Assembly: GCA_002205965.3 (NCBI GenBank)
Contig: NADL03000054.1
Coordinates: 434,001-498,000, forward strand
Direction: 5' to 3'
Length of the DNA: 64,000 nucleotides
Source: Kappaphycus alvarezii
Taxonomy: Eukaryota > Rhodophyta > Florideophyceae > Gigartinales > Solieriaceae
The translations under genes were made by a program, and so were the position numbers. This document shows, piece after piece, positions 46,948 through 57,975 of this stretch. Every line of letters starts with the position of its first letter. The stretch's first letter is position 1. The notes under the pieces were generated by a model, which searched no databases, had not been told where the DNA came from, and saw nothing but the letters and a program-made list of their open reading frames with translations.

Positions 46948-46980
46948 GGGGAAAAGGTGTGGGTGTTTTACTTTTGGGAG
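46948..46980 (+). repeat. 33-bp dispersed segment, copy 1
   Basis: GGGGAAAAGGTGTGGGTGTT and onward matches 57976-58008 at about 29 of 33 bases. Both read GEKVWVFY(F/S)W in the same frame. Confidence 0.6.
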
Positions 46981-47478
46981 ATTAGGCGATTTAGGGTTTT
47001 AGGTGAGGGCTCTTTCTGAAAACGGTTAGTAAAATCAGAGCTGTCTACGTACAGTATCAGCTCTGTTGGTCCTGGCACCCAAGCTGGACTGCACCATATT
47101 TCCGAATACATGGCATCTCGAAATAGCCCGGTCGCCGAACGCCAACCTCCCTTGCTTATCCCGAGCTCCTTGGCGTAACAGCGAACTGCGATTGCAATCA
47201 ATCGCAGAAAGCTTTACCACCAAGAGCTGTGACAGTCCTATGCCAGTCTTCCAACAAAGGTCTCTCCCTCCCCTCAGCTACTGTACAGCACTGTGCCCTG
47301 TACAGGACATGTACTGTAAAAAGTGTACAACCCCACGTTTGCCCCCTCTACAGTGTAATTGAATCTGCAGAAAACACACGAGTTAAATAAATATAAAAAT
47401 ACAGTACAATTGTTATCTTTGTAATTAATACTGTACTGTACGTGCAGTGTTCAGTACTGTGTGCGCACTGGTTCGTGT

Positions 47479-47510
47479 CACCGTGACACCGTGACACCGT
47501 GACATTGTGA
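47479..47510 (+). repeat. 8-bp tandem repeat CACCGTGA x4
   Basis: Three exact units and one variant (CATTGTGA), followed by ACGTCACGGTG, its near complement. Confidence 0.8.
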
Positions 47511-47809
47511 GAACGTCACGGTGCCGTGTTGTACTGTGCCGAATTGAATAAATCATCGACTCAGCCGTTGCCACAGTTTGCAAGGTTTCCAGGCGTTTCC
47601 GGCAGCATCCAACAAAGTTCTAGATTAGGTGTACTGTTCTGGACGACCCTCTATCCCGTCGAGATTGGAACGGCGCCATCTAGAAAACACCAGTCCACGG
47701 CTCGATTTACCCGTCGGGCCCTTGCGGATGTTCCTAATCTACGCTCCGAAATAGCTCTGCGGCCCCATTTCATTAGCATACTCGTCAATCCCCCCGCCCA
47801 TAAATTCTC

Positions 47810-47817
47810 TATAAATA
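47810..47817 (+). promoter_or_regulatory. TATA box of the HSP20 gene
   Basis: TATAAATA, 129 bp before the ATG at 47946. GTTCTAGATT (47617) and ATCTAGAAAA (47679) upstream could be weak heat shock elements. Confidence 0.5.
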
Positions 47818-47945
47818 TTACCCCAACACGCTCATCGCGTCATCAGTGACCCCTCACTCAAGACTCTGACAACACACGGACTACATACGTAGAACACCAA
47901 ATCAAACTTACCAACGTCCAACCTACCAACTTAAGCACACACAAC

Positions 47946-48577
47946 ATGATGGCCCTGTGCAACCCGACTCTGCACCCGTTTGACCTGTTCCCTGCTATTG
48001 ATGACCTCGCGCGCCATGCTCGCTCGGGCGTCAAATACCAGAAGCGAACCCGGCTATCCGCGAGCCTCCTATTCTTACCAATGGGAAAAGAACGGCGGTA
48101 CGTTGGAGGTTGAGATGCCAGGTGTTCGGCCGGAGGACATCTCGGTGGAGGTGCAAGGGAGGAACCTGAAGGTGACCGGTAAGCGATACCGGGGTGTGGA
48201 TCGGAAGGCAGACGCGAAGAGGGTCAAGGCCGTGGTGGCGAGTGGGGACGGACCGAGTGAGGAGCTCGACAAGTTGGGCAGAACGGTGGGACTGAGAACG
48301 ACGGCTCGAACGTGAGGTCTCAGGCGGAGCGTCCAGAAAAGGGGGATGATGGCAGAACACTCCAGAGGAGAAAAGGAACACTGGCTTGGGTGACGGTGAG
48401 GAGGCCGATGAAGGTAATGTGAACCGCCGATCAGTGGTAACCGTGTACAAGTCTGTGTTTCGGTTGAACAACATGATTGATCCTGAGAGAGTTGAAGTGG
48501 AGCGGTATCGTGATGGTGTTTTGCGGCTGTGCCTGGGAAGGATGGAAAGGGCGGCACGGAAGATCGTGGTTAAATAG
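47946..48577 (+). CDS. Small heat shock protein (HSP20/alpha-crystallin), frame disrupted
   Basis: Small heat shock proteins are ATP-independent chaperones that hold unfolding proteins. The ATG at 47946 opens MMALCNPTLHPFDLFPAIDD, a typical N-terminal arm with Phe-rich motif. The alpha-crystallin domain begins in a second frame: YSYQWEKNGGTLEVEMPGVR, then PEDISVEVQGRNLKVTGKRY. Its last strands are in a third frame: VYKSVFRLNNMIDPERVEVE, then RYRDGVLRLCLGR, ending at 48577. At least two length changes are needed, near 48.05 kb and between 48.27 and 48.39 kb. Between the two halves of the domain is a charged, Gly/Glu-rich insert of about 60 residues, longer than the usual loop. A TATA box lies upstream. 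It is either a recent pseudogene or a gene with assembly indels; other host genes here favour the second. Confidence 0.8.
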
Positions 48578-49218
48578 ACCGCAAAAGCGCTCGTTTCATA
48601 AGCGAATTGTTGCGTACCTTTTTCTTAAAACCTCGCGGCAGGCGACACTGGGAGTTGGCAAACCCGTGTTTGGTGATGCACCGAAGTGGAGGGATGAGGA
48701 AGAGGGGTGCAAAGTATAGGAACGTAGTTGGGGGCGAAACGTGGAGAGGGCTCACTACTCATGGACTTTACGAGTTAAGTGCAGTAGAGTTGCGTGATGT
48801 GGGATGATGCGTGCTGGAGTAGCCAAGTGATGCAGCAATGTTTTGCGATGAATAAAGGCGTGCATGTCTGATTCACGGAAAGATTCACGAGATTGCAGAT
48901 GTGGTGATGTAATGTAATAGTGATGTCTCGTGCAGGGAGAAAAAAAGAGTGGTTGGCGTACCCTAAGGACTCCTGTGTTTCACGGCGGCAATTTGGATTC
49001 ATCTAATGAATTGCAAGAGACAGCCCCACCGGTGCTTCGAACAATGCTCTTGGTAGAAAAGACGGCTGCTCAGCGGTCACCAGCTGCATCAGCCGAGTGT
49101 TCCACTCCAGCTTGGGCTACTTGGAGACTTGACGTTCGTTCCATTTGCAACCGAAATCCTACACCCTTCTGTTGCCCCTAGGGGCTCTAGCCAGGATGGG
49201 CTGAACATTTCATTTTCA
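48578..49218. other. No gene recognised downstream of HSP20
   Basis: Short overlapping ORFs only; the 3' untranslated region of HSP20 is probably included. Confidence 0.4.
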
Positions 49219-49400
49219 CCCGGTAAGAAGCCTACGTGGGCTATAAGCGGCGGGGGATGAAACCGCCGGTTTGCCTCTACAGGGTTCATACTTCACATTG
49301 CGGGGGTACTTCACGTTGCTGGAGGTAGTGGATGGGTAGGCAATGGTGGTGGATGGGGATGGTTTGGGTATTTTCTTCTTGGAATAAATATTCGACTCTA
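49219..49400 (-). repeat. Dispersed repeat copy 2 with a conserved short reading
   Basis: Matches 35121-35290. The minus strand reads PSTTIAYPSTTSSNVKY. Confidence 0.6.
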
Positions 49401-49839
49401 TCACGTACTCTATGTTGCAGTGGATGACAGCTCTTCTCTATTGCGAGGGAATTCTTGTTTAAGATAGTCCAGTCAGCTCGGGAACTCAGCGTACATATCT
49501 CTCAGAGTAAACAAACCCCACGTACCCCCGGGGGACGTGCTTCAATGTCCGATTAGCAGCAGATGCGGCACTGTGCGACAACCAGCAGATGCTGTACTTT
49601 GCGGCAACTAAGCCCGAACCGAAAGGCATCGCACCTCGACTCAGGGAACACGGTCCGATGTTCAGTTTGCACCCCACCCATTGGGATTCTGAAAGAGAGG
49701 GTTCATGGGGTTGCTTTACTGCGAGTGGTGCGAAGGATGGGAGTCCGATGAGCTTGGATTCAAACCATGTTACAAGATCTGCAATGAGAATAACCCAGCA
49801 TTAGTCCTATGACCTTGTATTCAAACCATTTGGCAGGAT
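49401..49839. other. Repeat-derived sequence, no gene
   Basis: Probably 3' flank or tail of the LINE-like element on the minus strand; AGAGTAAACAAACCCC near 49504 resembles the LINE-like tail at 25090. Confidence 0.35.
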
Positions 49840-50129
49840 CCACAGTGCGAATAGCTGAGCATTTGCACCAACTTAAATGTAACTGGTAGCCCAGCCGAGC
49901 AGGCGGCGTTGGAAGCGACCATCAATGCGGCGTGTCGAGGGAAAATATCCTGCACCCTGGAGTATTGGTTCAAGGCTCGGCTGCGACGGTTGTGCCACCT
50001 CCCTGATCTGGGAAAACGAATCGGGGTGCCACCCCCCGAGCGCAGAGATAGGAGCGGGGACAATCCTGTTGCTACCGTGCCATCCGGTTAGAAACTGTTG
50101 GTGTTTTCGTAGCGTATCAACATGGACTG
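49840..50129 (-). pseudogene. LINE-like element 2, 3' part of the ORF, cut by the gypsy insertion
   Basis: The minus strand reads KHQQFLTGWHGSNRIVPAPI, then SALGGWHPDSF, aligning with KYQGFLADLPGRNRLLPVPI and STLGGWHLVA of LINE-like element 1. The alignment stops at the gypsy insertion and resumes beyond it at 57644. Confidence 0.8.
50125..50129 (+). repeat. 5-bp target site duplication, left copy (GACTG)
   Basis: Identical to 57639-57643; both directly abut the LTR ends. Confidence 0.95.
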
Positions 50130-50849
50130 TGATGTGCGCAAATTCGCGCACGAAAAAATCTAGATGAGGACCATGATTGTATACAGTATCGGAATTGGGA
50201 AGATATTTTTACAGTTTTTGAATTTGCAAGATATTTTTAATTTGGGTGAGTGTGGCAAATTCGTCGGCTGATTTTTTTCATTTTAGGACACGCTGTCATA
50301 GTAGATGTCAGTACAGTTCCAGGTTGTGGGTGATACGACAAGTAGCTCTGAAAGGTCTATATAATGGCCACATCAATTCCCACCCTGGCCGATGGATGGC
50401 TGGCATGGGTATGGCACCTAGATATTTACCTTGAGGAAATATCTTCTAATAGTCTCTCTGGTTCACACGATTACCGTGAATACATTTTATGGTTATTAGT
50501 ATGTTTGTTGGAGACTTTTGGGGTAGCCAAAAGTCTATATAAGCCGAGTAAACTGCTTCCTTTAGTGGAGGTGAAGCAAGTTGGCAGACAACTTCAAGCC
50601 AAGTCCCGAGTAGTAGGAAGTTGAGAGTCAACTTCAGACCCAAGAACACTTTTTCTTACGCTGGTCGCAGAGCGTCAGTGGTAGACTCTGCCCCTTTTAT
50701 ACTTGCTTGTAGCTTCCTCAACTCTCTTCGATATACACTCCCTTTTGTTCGTTCAACAATACCACGGCAGCACTTTTGTCGCTCGCAACACCTCCTTCTC
50801 AGGGTAATTGGTTCTGAGGATCTCTTCCCCCGCCGATTTACCCCTATCA
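50130..50849 (+). repeat. 5' LTR of gypsy element 3
   Basis: Starts TGATGTGCGC and ends CCCCTATCA. Nearly identical to 56921-57638. Confidence 0.95.
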
Positions 50850-50866
50850 TTTGGTACTCTTGTGGA
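50850..50866 (+). other. Primer-binding-site region of gypsy element 3
   Basis: TTTGGTACTCTTG follows the LTR directly. The TGG start fits pairing with a tRNA CCA end; the tRNA is not identified. Confidence 0.5.
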
Positions 50867-53800
50867 GGGGGTTGCACCCGAGGTATTCGAGTTGAGCAGT
50901 AGTAAGGAACACTTCGGGGGGATTTCTTTTCTGTAATCATGGATCTCAACGCTGCTCGTATAACGTTCACAGGCGGCAAGACTGAAGACGTTGAGGAGTT
51001 TCTTTACACATATGTCAACGTTGTGATGCGAGAGAAGGGCGATGAAGAGAAGGCGGCAAGTATCTTCGCCTATCTTCATGGTGACGCAAAGCACAAATAT
51101 AAGTCCAAGTTTATCGACGGGTGGTCTCTTAACGGAATGGGCGTAACTTCGGTGAGGTATGTGAGTGGCTTGTGAAAGAGTATGCTAAGGGGTAGAACCA
51201 GATGAGATGATTCGTACTGCCATAGAGGCCCGCTCAACTTCGACGATTTGTTAAGCTCATTGGTGTACTTGTGTGATCTTTAGAAAAGGCTGGGTTCAAC
51301 GCCCAAGCCAAGTACGGAATGCTGCGTAAGGCGGCTATGGGGGATAAGCGGCTCTCCGATTTCCTCCTTATCAAGGGCCCTCACACTTTTGATGAACTGA
51401 AGTACCATATAGAATTTGTCAAAAATTCGGAGACGTTTCAGTCACTGAGTGAGGTACCGAGGGAAACCCGCACATCGATGTCTATCGTACATCCTGAAAA
51501 GAATTATCAAAGGCCGGCTACTAGTGCAGCGGCATTAGAATCTGTCAGGAGCGATGTCAAAAACTTGGAAGAAAGGTTGGAAACCCGATTCGATAATCGA
51601 CTTGACATGATAACCTCGCAGTTGGAAAGCCTTACTCTTACCATTAAGAAGAACCAGTCTGGGGCCCCTAAGGCCGCAGAAGTCTGTTCTTACTGTCACA
51701 AGCCTGGACACTTTGCAAACAGGTGTCCTGATAATCCACATAGAAACACTCGTTGTGCAAAGTGCGGTCGATATGGGCATCATGAAAGTAACTGCTGGTC
51801 TAAAGACAACAGAAGAGCAAATTTATCGGAAGCAAGGAGTGAGTCAGGACCAGAGGTGAAAATCTTACAAAATAGAAGGGATCAAAGGTTGACGGATGCC
51901 GGTAACGTATCCATCGCTGAAGAGATTAGTCAAGTCAATGTGACAAAAAGGGATGGGGAAGGGAACATTTTATCGAAGAAACCTAGGCTAGAGTATGGAA
52001 TGCTGGAGCATATCCCAGCACCTGTACCTCCTCGAACCAAGAGGTCTGATCAAGTTGTTCCAGGAGTGGGAGTCACTCCGGCCAAGAAGACGAAAAAGAG
52101 TAAGAAAGTTAAGAGTATCTCTAAGGACGTACTAGAGTATGTGAAGAGGTACAATTTGGTGGCTGAGCTTGCATCGGCCCCAACTGGGATAACGTTTGGT
52201 CAACTTTTGAGGGGCGACGCAGAGGATGCGAGAAAAGAACTCAAAAAAATTATCAGGTCTAATAAGTCCGCTAAGGGTAAGAAACTGTTTCTTCAATCGG
52301 CCTCGACAGCACCAAGACGTCTTAAGCTGGTACCAGTCAAAGTATTGGGTATGAAAACCCAAGCTCTCTTCGATTCGGGTGCTGTTCCAAACCTCATTTC
52401 AGAAACTTTGGTGACAGATCTAGGTCTCGAAATTACTCCAACGACTCGAAAAATAACTGTAGCGGATGGAACCGTCTCAAAATGCATGGGCACTGTTGAC
52501 AAGGTTTCCGTGTTCTTTGGGGACTCTAAAGTTGATGTAGACTTTCTTGTCATGCCGGATCTCCCTTTCGATGCAATCATTGGCTGCCCCACAATGGAAA
52601 GACTAGGAACATGCATTGACTTGGGCAACCAAATGGTTTCAGTTAATATTGACGGCAGAACCGTGAAGATGCCCCTGGATTTCGACAAAAGCACGCATCC
52701 TGAAGATTTAAAAGAAACGGACAGTGAAGATTTCACTTCTAGCTATGACAGCGAAGATTCGGAACCAACTAACACTTTCGGAAGTGGAAAAGGGTACCCT
52801 CGGGGGTAATGAACATGGCATGGGACGATTATGATTCCGGGTTTGAAACAGATGACGACTGGGATTCTAGGATAAGTTTGAAACCCGAATGTGTTTCTTT
52901 TTGCGATGATATCGAATCAAAGGACAGAATTCGGAGCATGAAAGAAGATTACCTTTGCAAAGAAAATAAGAATACGTCGAATTCCATATATGAAGATGTG
53001 AGCACGACGGAAGAGGTCCTTCAAAATATTGAGGTTGAGGATCAAGAAGAAAAAGGGCGCCAAATGGCAGAAATCCAAGGAAAAGTGCAGCACCTTCCCG
53101 CCCCCGCCTCACTGAAAATATCCGACATGTTAACATCTTCCGAAGTAATTGCATGGAGCGTTTCAGATTTAAGACAAGCAAGTGTACCGGTTACTCACTC
53201 GTTCGAACTTACCGACACTCAACCGATTTACCACAAGCCTAGACGTCAACCGCCAAAATATGACCAATTTATCTCAGAAAATGTTACAAGTATGCTGAAA
53301 AATGATATTATTCGACCAGTTTCATCCCCATGGTCGTTTCCAGTTGTGGTCGCACCAAAGAAGGATGGAAAGCTGCGTTTTTGCGTCGATTACCGACAAC
53401 TGAACCAGAGAATGATACCCGATCGATTTCCGATTCCGAACATGGAGGAGATCCTCGAGGACCTGAAGGACGGGAGATATTTCACCTCAATTGACCTTTA
53501 CACTGGCTATTGGCAGATTCCATTGGATGAAAAATGTAAGGAAAAAACAACCTTTACCAGCAAAGCCGGTACGTTCAGGTTCGAAGTGATGCCTTTTGGT
53601 CTCATGAATGCACCAGCTACATTCCAAAGAATGATGAACGAGGTTTTGAAAGGACTTCCATTCGCAAGAGTCTATATCGATGATGTCGTCATATTCTCAG
53701 AAACATTGGATCAGCACATCTCGCACGTCAAGACAGTTGTGGAGAGGATATCGGAGTATAGCTTGAAAATTAAGTTGAGCAAATGCTTCTTTGCGAAAAC

Positions 53801-55906
53801 TTCTATCCAATTACTCGGTCATATCGTCGACCAAGAGGGAATTAGAGTGGATCCAGAGAAAACGAAAAAAAAAAGTTGGCACCAAGGCCCGCTTCAAAGA
53901 CGGAGGTCCGAAGCTTCTTAGGACTGGCCTCATATTACAGAAGATTTATCAAAGATTTCGCCAAGACTGCAGCACCGTTACATGCCAGCACTACGAAGAA
54001 CGGAAAATTTTACTGGAACAAGGAAATGGAAACTGCATTTCAGGAGCTTAAAGATAAGCTATGTGTCCCCCCAGTTCTCATGTACCCAGATTTCAAGAGA
54101 CCATTCGTTGTGGAGACAGATGCCTCAGAACGGTCTTTGGGTGCCGTTTTGTCCCAAAAAGATGAAAACGGAAGACTACACCCTGTTCAATTCGCAAGCC
54201 GAACTCTGAATGACGCGGAAAAGAGATACTCAGTCTGCGAGAAAGAAGCGCTAGCTGTCGTCTTCGCGCTGAAAAAGTTTCGCGTATACCTTTTATCACT
54301 CGAGAAATTTGTCTTGATAACTGATCACCAGGCACTTAAAACAGCATTCCAAAAGAAGGATGTACATCACCGCTTGGCCCGATGGCTCGACATTTTCGCA
54401 GAATATCGGTTTGAAATTGTGTATAGACCCGGACGCAATAATCAGCCTGCCGATTACCTATCCCGCTTGAGGGACGCACTGATTCCAAATGAAAAAGCTT
54501 CGGAGGACATCGTCGGAGTCGCCGAGTTGCAGTTGCCGAACGATAACGAGTACGAAGCTAATATTCACGGACTGATCAAATTCCTCGATGGACTAGAAAT
54601 GAGAAAGGTTGATCTTGAACACCGAAATTGGGTACGCAGGAATCAAAAGGCTTTTACATTGTGGAATGGGAAACTTCCGGCACACTAAAGCCGGTCCCCG
54701 ACTAGTGGCCCCTTTGAAAGAAAGAATGAAGATCTTGAGGACTTTCCATGATGAGCTAGGGCATTGGGATCTCGAAACAACCAAAAAATTCGTAACTGAG
54801 AGATTCTGGTGGCCCGGTATCCATAAGGACGTCTATAACTTCGTGAAAAGCTGCGACAACTGCCAAAAATTCACTCCAATACGGAAGTATAAGACAACTC
54901 TAAGTTTTCCAGTTTCCGGTCTCTTTGAAACCTTCTCAATTGACTTCGCGGGCCCGTTCAAGGAAACTTCTTCCGGAAACAAATATCTCCTTATAGGGGT
55001 GGAACATCTTACTGGATGGCCAATAGCAGTTGCAGTCGAGGAGGCAAATGCTGAGGTGGTACTGAGATTCATCGAAAAAGAAATAATTGAACCGTTTGGT
55101 CTTCCAAAAAGGATCATCTCGGATAACGCCCTTTGTTTTACTGCAACTTCACTGCTTCGTTTTTTGGAAGAGAAAGGAAGCTGAAGACCGTTCTCGCATA
55201 CGCTCCTATGTCCAACGGGAAAGCGGAGAGGATGGTTGGAACCATCAAACGAGCAATATCGAAAACTATGTTGGAGAATGAAATCCAGTGGGAAGATGCC
55301 TTACCAAAAGTGTTATACGGCTACCGTCGAAGAAGAGGAAGAAATGGACGCTCACCATTCGAGCTAATGTACGGAAGGGCTCCTAGAATGTTACAGAGAG
55401 ACATGGAAACAAATATTATCGATGAAGAGAGTAGGGAAGTTGAACTACTGGCCACCGAAGGCTGGAGATCACACCGCGCGCTAACACAACAAGAAATAAG
55501 GATGCAGAACCTGCAGTCAGAACCTTTTCAGTTGGCTCTAAAGTACTTGTAGTACATGGAAAAGCAATGCAGCAGGCTGTGAAGTGGCCGGCCTTCCAAA
55601 CCAAGTACTCGAACCCTTGCATCGTCACGGAGGAAAGACACCCGCACTATCAGCTCTGTTCAAGCTCAGGGAAGAGATCAAGGAGGGCCATCCATGCACG
55701 TCGTCTGGTCCCTTACCATCAGAGGCCTGAAGAATTCCTTCTCACACAGGACTATGCGCAACCACGGGGCATACTCATCTTTAACTATAGAATGATTCCT
55801 ATGGGAGGAAAAAGGGCCTGGGAATGGATCATCTCGGTTACGCGGGACTACTACGAACTCCACGTAATATCATTTCTACATTAATATATGCCTATGTTTT
55901 CGTACG

Positions 55907-56887
55907 TTGAACGGACCATTGCTACCTGAAGAAGATTTCCGACTATTAATAAGAGTTCTATTTTCATTCCAAAACGGAAGGTTCACGGAAGCAGGTCCAG
56001 AGTTTGTGGAGGTAATATATCATTACTCTATAGGAAGATATGGAATGGTAGCTGCTGGAGACTTGTCGCAAACGTATCTGAATATTATCCGTCCAATTTA
56101 CGTATTTCTCAAGAACAACCAAGACGTGCGACTGAGAGGTTACGCCTTACCCCCGGATATGGAATACAGGCTGGTCCCGTATCCTCTATGGGAACCTTAC
56201 GTTTCTCCGCCACAAATTGGGAACGTTGGAGGCGGCGAGGATCCTCCTGAAGCAGTGATGATGACCAGAGGAGGACCTTCAGGAGACAACAACCCGCCCA
56301 GAAGAGGTTCCGGTCGTCCCCCGAGAGGACCTCGTGCAGGTCCCAGTACGTCAGGAGCTGGTCGCGGCCATTCATCGGGACCGTCCACCACAACTTCATC
56401 TCTAGCTCTCCTTCACAACCATGCACAGCATACAGTCGGAAGAAGAAGATTATCTTTTTGGCTGCGCAATATCTCCGAGGATGCGAACGATGCGCAGGTC
56501 ATTTCTTATTTCATGATAAGCATCTGTTTATGTTTTAGGGCGCTACATGGACCGCACTTATCTTACGAAGATTCGTTCTTGATGATGCGCGTCTTCTTTT
56601 CTTATCGACATCCATTCCTCCGGCATCTTCCAGAAGAGTTTGCATATCACATATATTTTTTCACTCTTGGAAGATTCGGAAGAGTCACGGAAGAAGAATG
56701 TATTCAACCCCACCTCGATGTGATCAAACCAATATATGAGGCTATGCTACAAAGTGAGGTACCAGTAATGCGAACCTACTTTTTAGAGCATCATATTGGT
56801 AATCAGTTGCATCCGTACCCGTTTGAGAGACCATACATTTTATCAATAAGACAGCGAACACTAACGGAAGCAGAAGAAGAGCAGTGA
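55907..56887 (+). CDS. Extra 3' region of gypsy element 3: tandem 98-residue domains joined by a Gly/Pro-rich linker
   Basis: Lies after integrase and before the 3' LTR. The open frame is 326 codons. Residues 2-99 and 214-311 align without any gap and are identical at 33 of 98 positions. Conserved points are GP-L--ED, RV-FS, EF---IY, GR-GxV, I-PIY, and the end P-YP---PY. Between them is a linker of about 110 residues that starts rich in Gly, Pro, Arg and Ser, with no membrane span, so this is not an envelope gene. I do not recognise the unit. It could be a separate late ORF or a C-terminal extension of pol; the frame opens at a non-ATG codon, and similarity between the two units continues a little upstream, so the N-terminal limit is open. 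Confidence 0.7.
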   Translation: MNGPLLPEEDFRLLIRVLFSFQNGRFTEAGPEFVEVIYHYSIGRYGMVAAGDLSQTYLNIIRPIYVFLKNNQDVRLRGYALPPDMEYRLVPYPLWEPYVSPPQIGNVGGGEDPPEAVMMTRGGPSGDNNPPRRGSGRPPRGPRAGPSTSGAGRGHSSGPSTTTSSLALLHNHAQHTVGRRRLSFWLRNISEDANDAQVISYFMISICLCFRALHGPHLSYEDSFLMMRVFFSYRHPFLRHLPEEFAYHIYFFTLGRFGRVTEEECIQPHLDVIKPIYEAMLQSEVPVMRTYFLEHHIGNQLHPYPFERPYILSIRQRTLTEAEEEQ

Positions 56888-56904
56888 CGAGTCGGGACGT
56901 TCGT

Positions 56905-56920
56905 CTTGAGCGAGAGGGCG
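56905..56920 (+). other. Polypurine tract of gypsy element 3
   Basis: TTGAGCGAGAGGGCG directly before the 3' LTR, the usual place for the plus-strand primer. Confidence 0.7.
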
Positions 56921-57638
56921 TGATGTGCGCAAATTCGCGCACGAAAAAATCTAGATGAGGACCATGATTGTATACAGTATCGGAATTGGGAAGATATTTT
57001 TACAGTTTTTGAATTTGCAAGATATTTTTAATTTGGGTGAGTGTGGCAAATTCGTCGGTGATTTTTTTCATTTTAGGACACGCTGTCATAGTAGATGTCA
57101 GTACAGTTCCAGGTTGTGGGTGATACGACAAGTAGCTCTGAAAGGTCTATATAATGGCCACATCAATTCCCACCCCTGGCCGATGGATGGCTGGCATGGG
57201 TATGGCACCTAGATATTTACCTTGAGGAAATATCTTCTAATAGTCTCTCTGGTTCACACGATTACCGTGAATACATTTTATGGTTATTAGTATGTTTGTT
57301 GGAGACTTTTGGGGTAGCCAAAAGTCTATATAAGCCGAGTAAACTGCTTCCTTTAGTGGAGGTGAAGCAAGTTGGCAGACAACTTCAAGCCAAGTCCCGA
57401 GTAGTAGGAAGTTGAGAGTCAACTTCAGACCCAAGAAACTTTTTCTTACGCTGTCGCAGAGCGTCAGTGGTAGACTCTGCCCCTTTTATACTTGCTTGTA
57501 GCTTCCTCAACTCTCTTCTATATACACTCCCTTTTGTTCGTTCAACAATACCACGGCAGCACTTTTGTCGCTCGCAACACCTCCTTCTCAGGGTAATTGG
57601 TTCTGAGGATCTCTTCCCCCGCCGATTTACCCCTATCA
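56921..57638 (+). repeat. 3' LTR of gypsy element 3
   Basis: Starts TGATGTGCGC and ends CCCTATCA, followed by the target duplication GACTG. Confidence 0.95.
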
Positions 57639-57643
57639 GACTG
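57639..57643 (+). repeat. 5-bp target site duplication, right copy (GACTG)
   Basis: Matches 50125-50129. Confidence 0.95.
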
Positions 57644-57970
57644 CTTTCAAGGTCGTGAGAGGGTTGAAGGTTCTCATTCTATGGCGGGCAGGAGCCAACC
57701 GGCTCACAAAGGTGATATCAAAGTAATCGGTGCCGGCGGCGGCGCCCGTGGCCCTGATGGCCGACCTCGTCTTGTGTATGGACGGGTTTCGACGGCGTAA
57801 CGCCTTGCACCGAGGCTGAGATCGTTACCCAGCGCAGTAACCAGGTCATCGTGGCGTTCGACCCGCTGGGGCCGAATTTACATTAGATGAGGTGGTCGCC
57901 GTGGACGTCCAGGGTTTCCGGACACCAGACTCTTCGGCAGGGTGTTCCCGGTTCAGACAATGGTGCCTTG
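57644..57970 (-). pseudogene. LINE-like element 2, upstream part of the split ORF
   Basis: The minus strand reads GAAAGTDYFDITFV and RTFNPLTTLKAV, matching GAAGGTDNYDINFV and RMFNPLINLNAA of LINE-like element 1 just before the KYQGFL block that lies on the other side of the gypsy insertion. It is truncated near 57970, where a different sequence begins. Confidence 0.8.
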
Positions 57971-57975
57971 CAAAA

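Larger units (their letters stand above)
45301..47800. other. No recognisable gene; AT-rich debris
   Basis: The minus strand near 46.6-46.7 kb reads EFTCHGGNAHPNEWKSLQKV, coding-like but unidentified. A 33-bp segment at 46948-46980 recurs at 57976. CTGTACAGTACTG repeats lie near 47279-47460 and an 8-bp tandem run lies at 47479-47510. Confidence 0.35.
50130..57638 (+). mobile_element. Ty3/gypsy LTR retrotransposon 3, young and nearly whole, with an extra 3' region
   Basis: A full-length structure with LTRs of 720 and 718 bp, TG...CA ends and 5-bp target duplications. Parts in order: gag (about 50.9-52.1 kb) with two CCHC zinc knuckles (CSYCHKPGHFANRC and CAKCGRYGHHESNC, about 51.7-51.8 kb), protease (ALFDSGAVPNLIS, about 52.4 kb), reverse transcriptase (YIDDVVIF, about 53.7 kb), RNase H (VVETDASERSLGAVLSQKDE, about 54.1 kb), integrase zinc-binding and core domains (about 54.7-55.4 kb) and an extra duplicated-domain region (about 55.9-56.9 kb). 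The order PR-RT-RH-IN makes it Ty3/gypsy. The LTRs differ at about five positions in 720, so insertion is recent. It has roughly half a dozen coding interruptions as sequenced. It inserted into a LINE-like ORF. Confidence 0.95.

Noticed and set aside
47617-47690. Heat shock elements upstream of HSP20
   Set aside because: Only partial TTC/GAA alternation; too weak to list as a feature.
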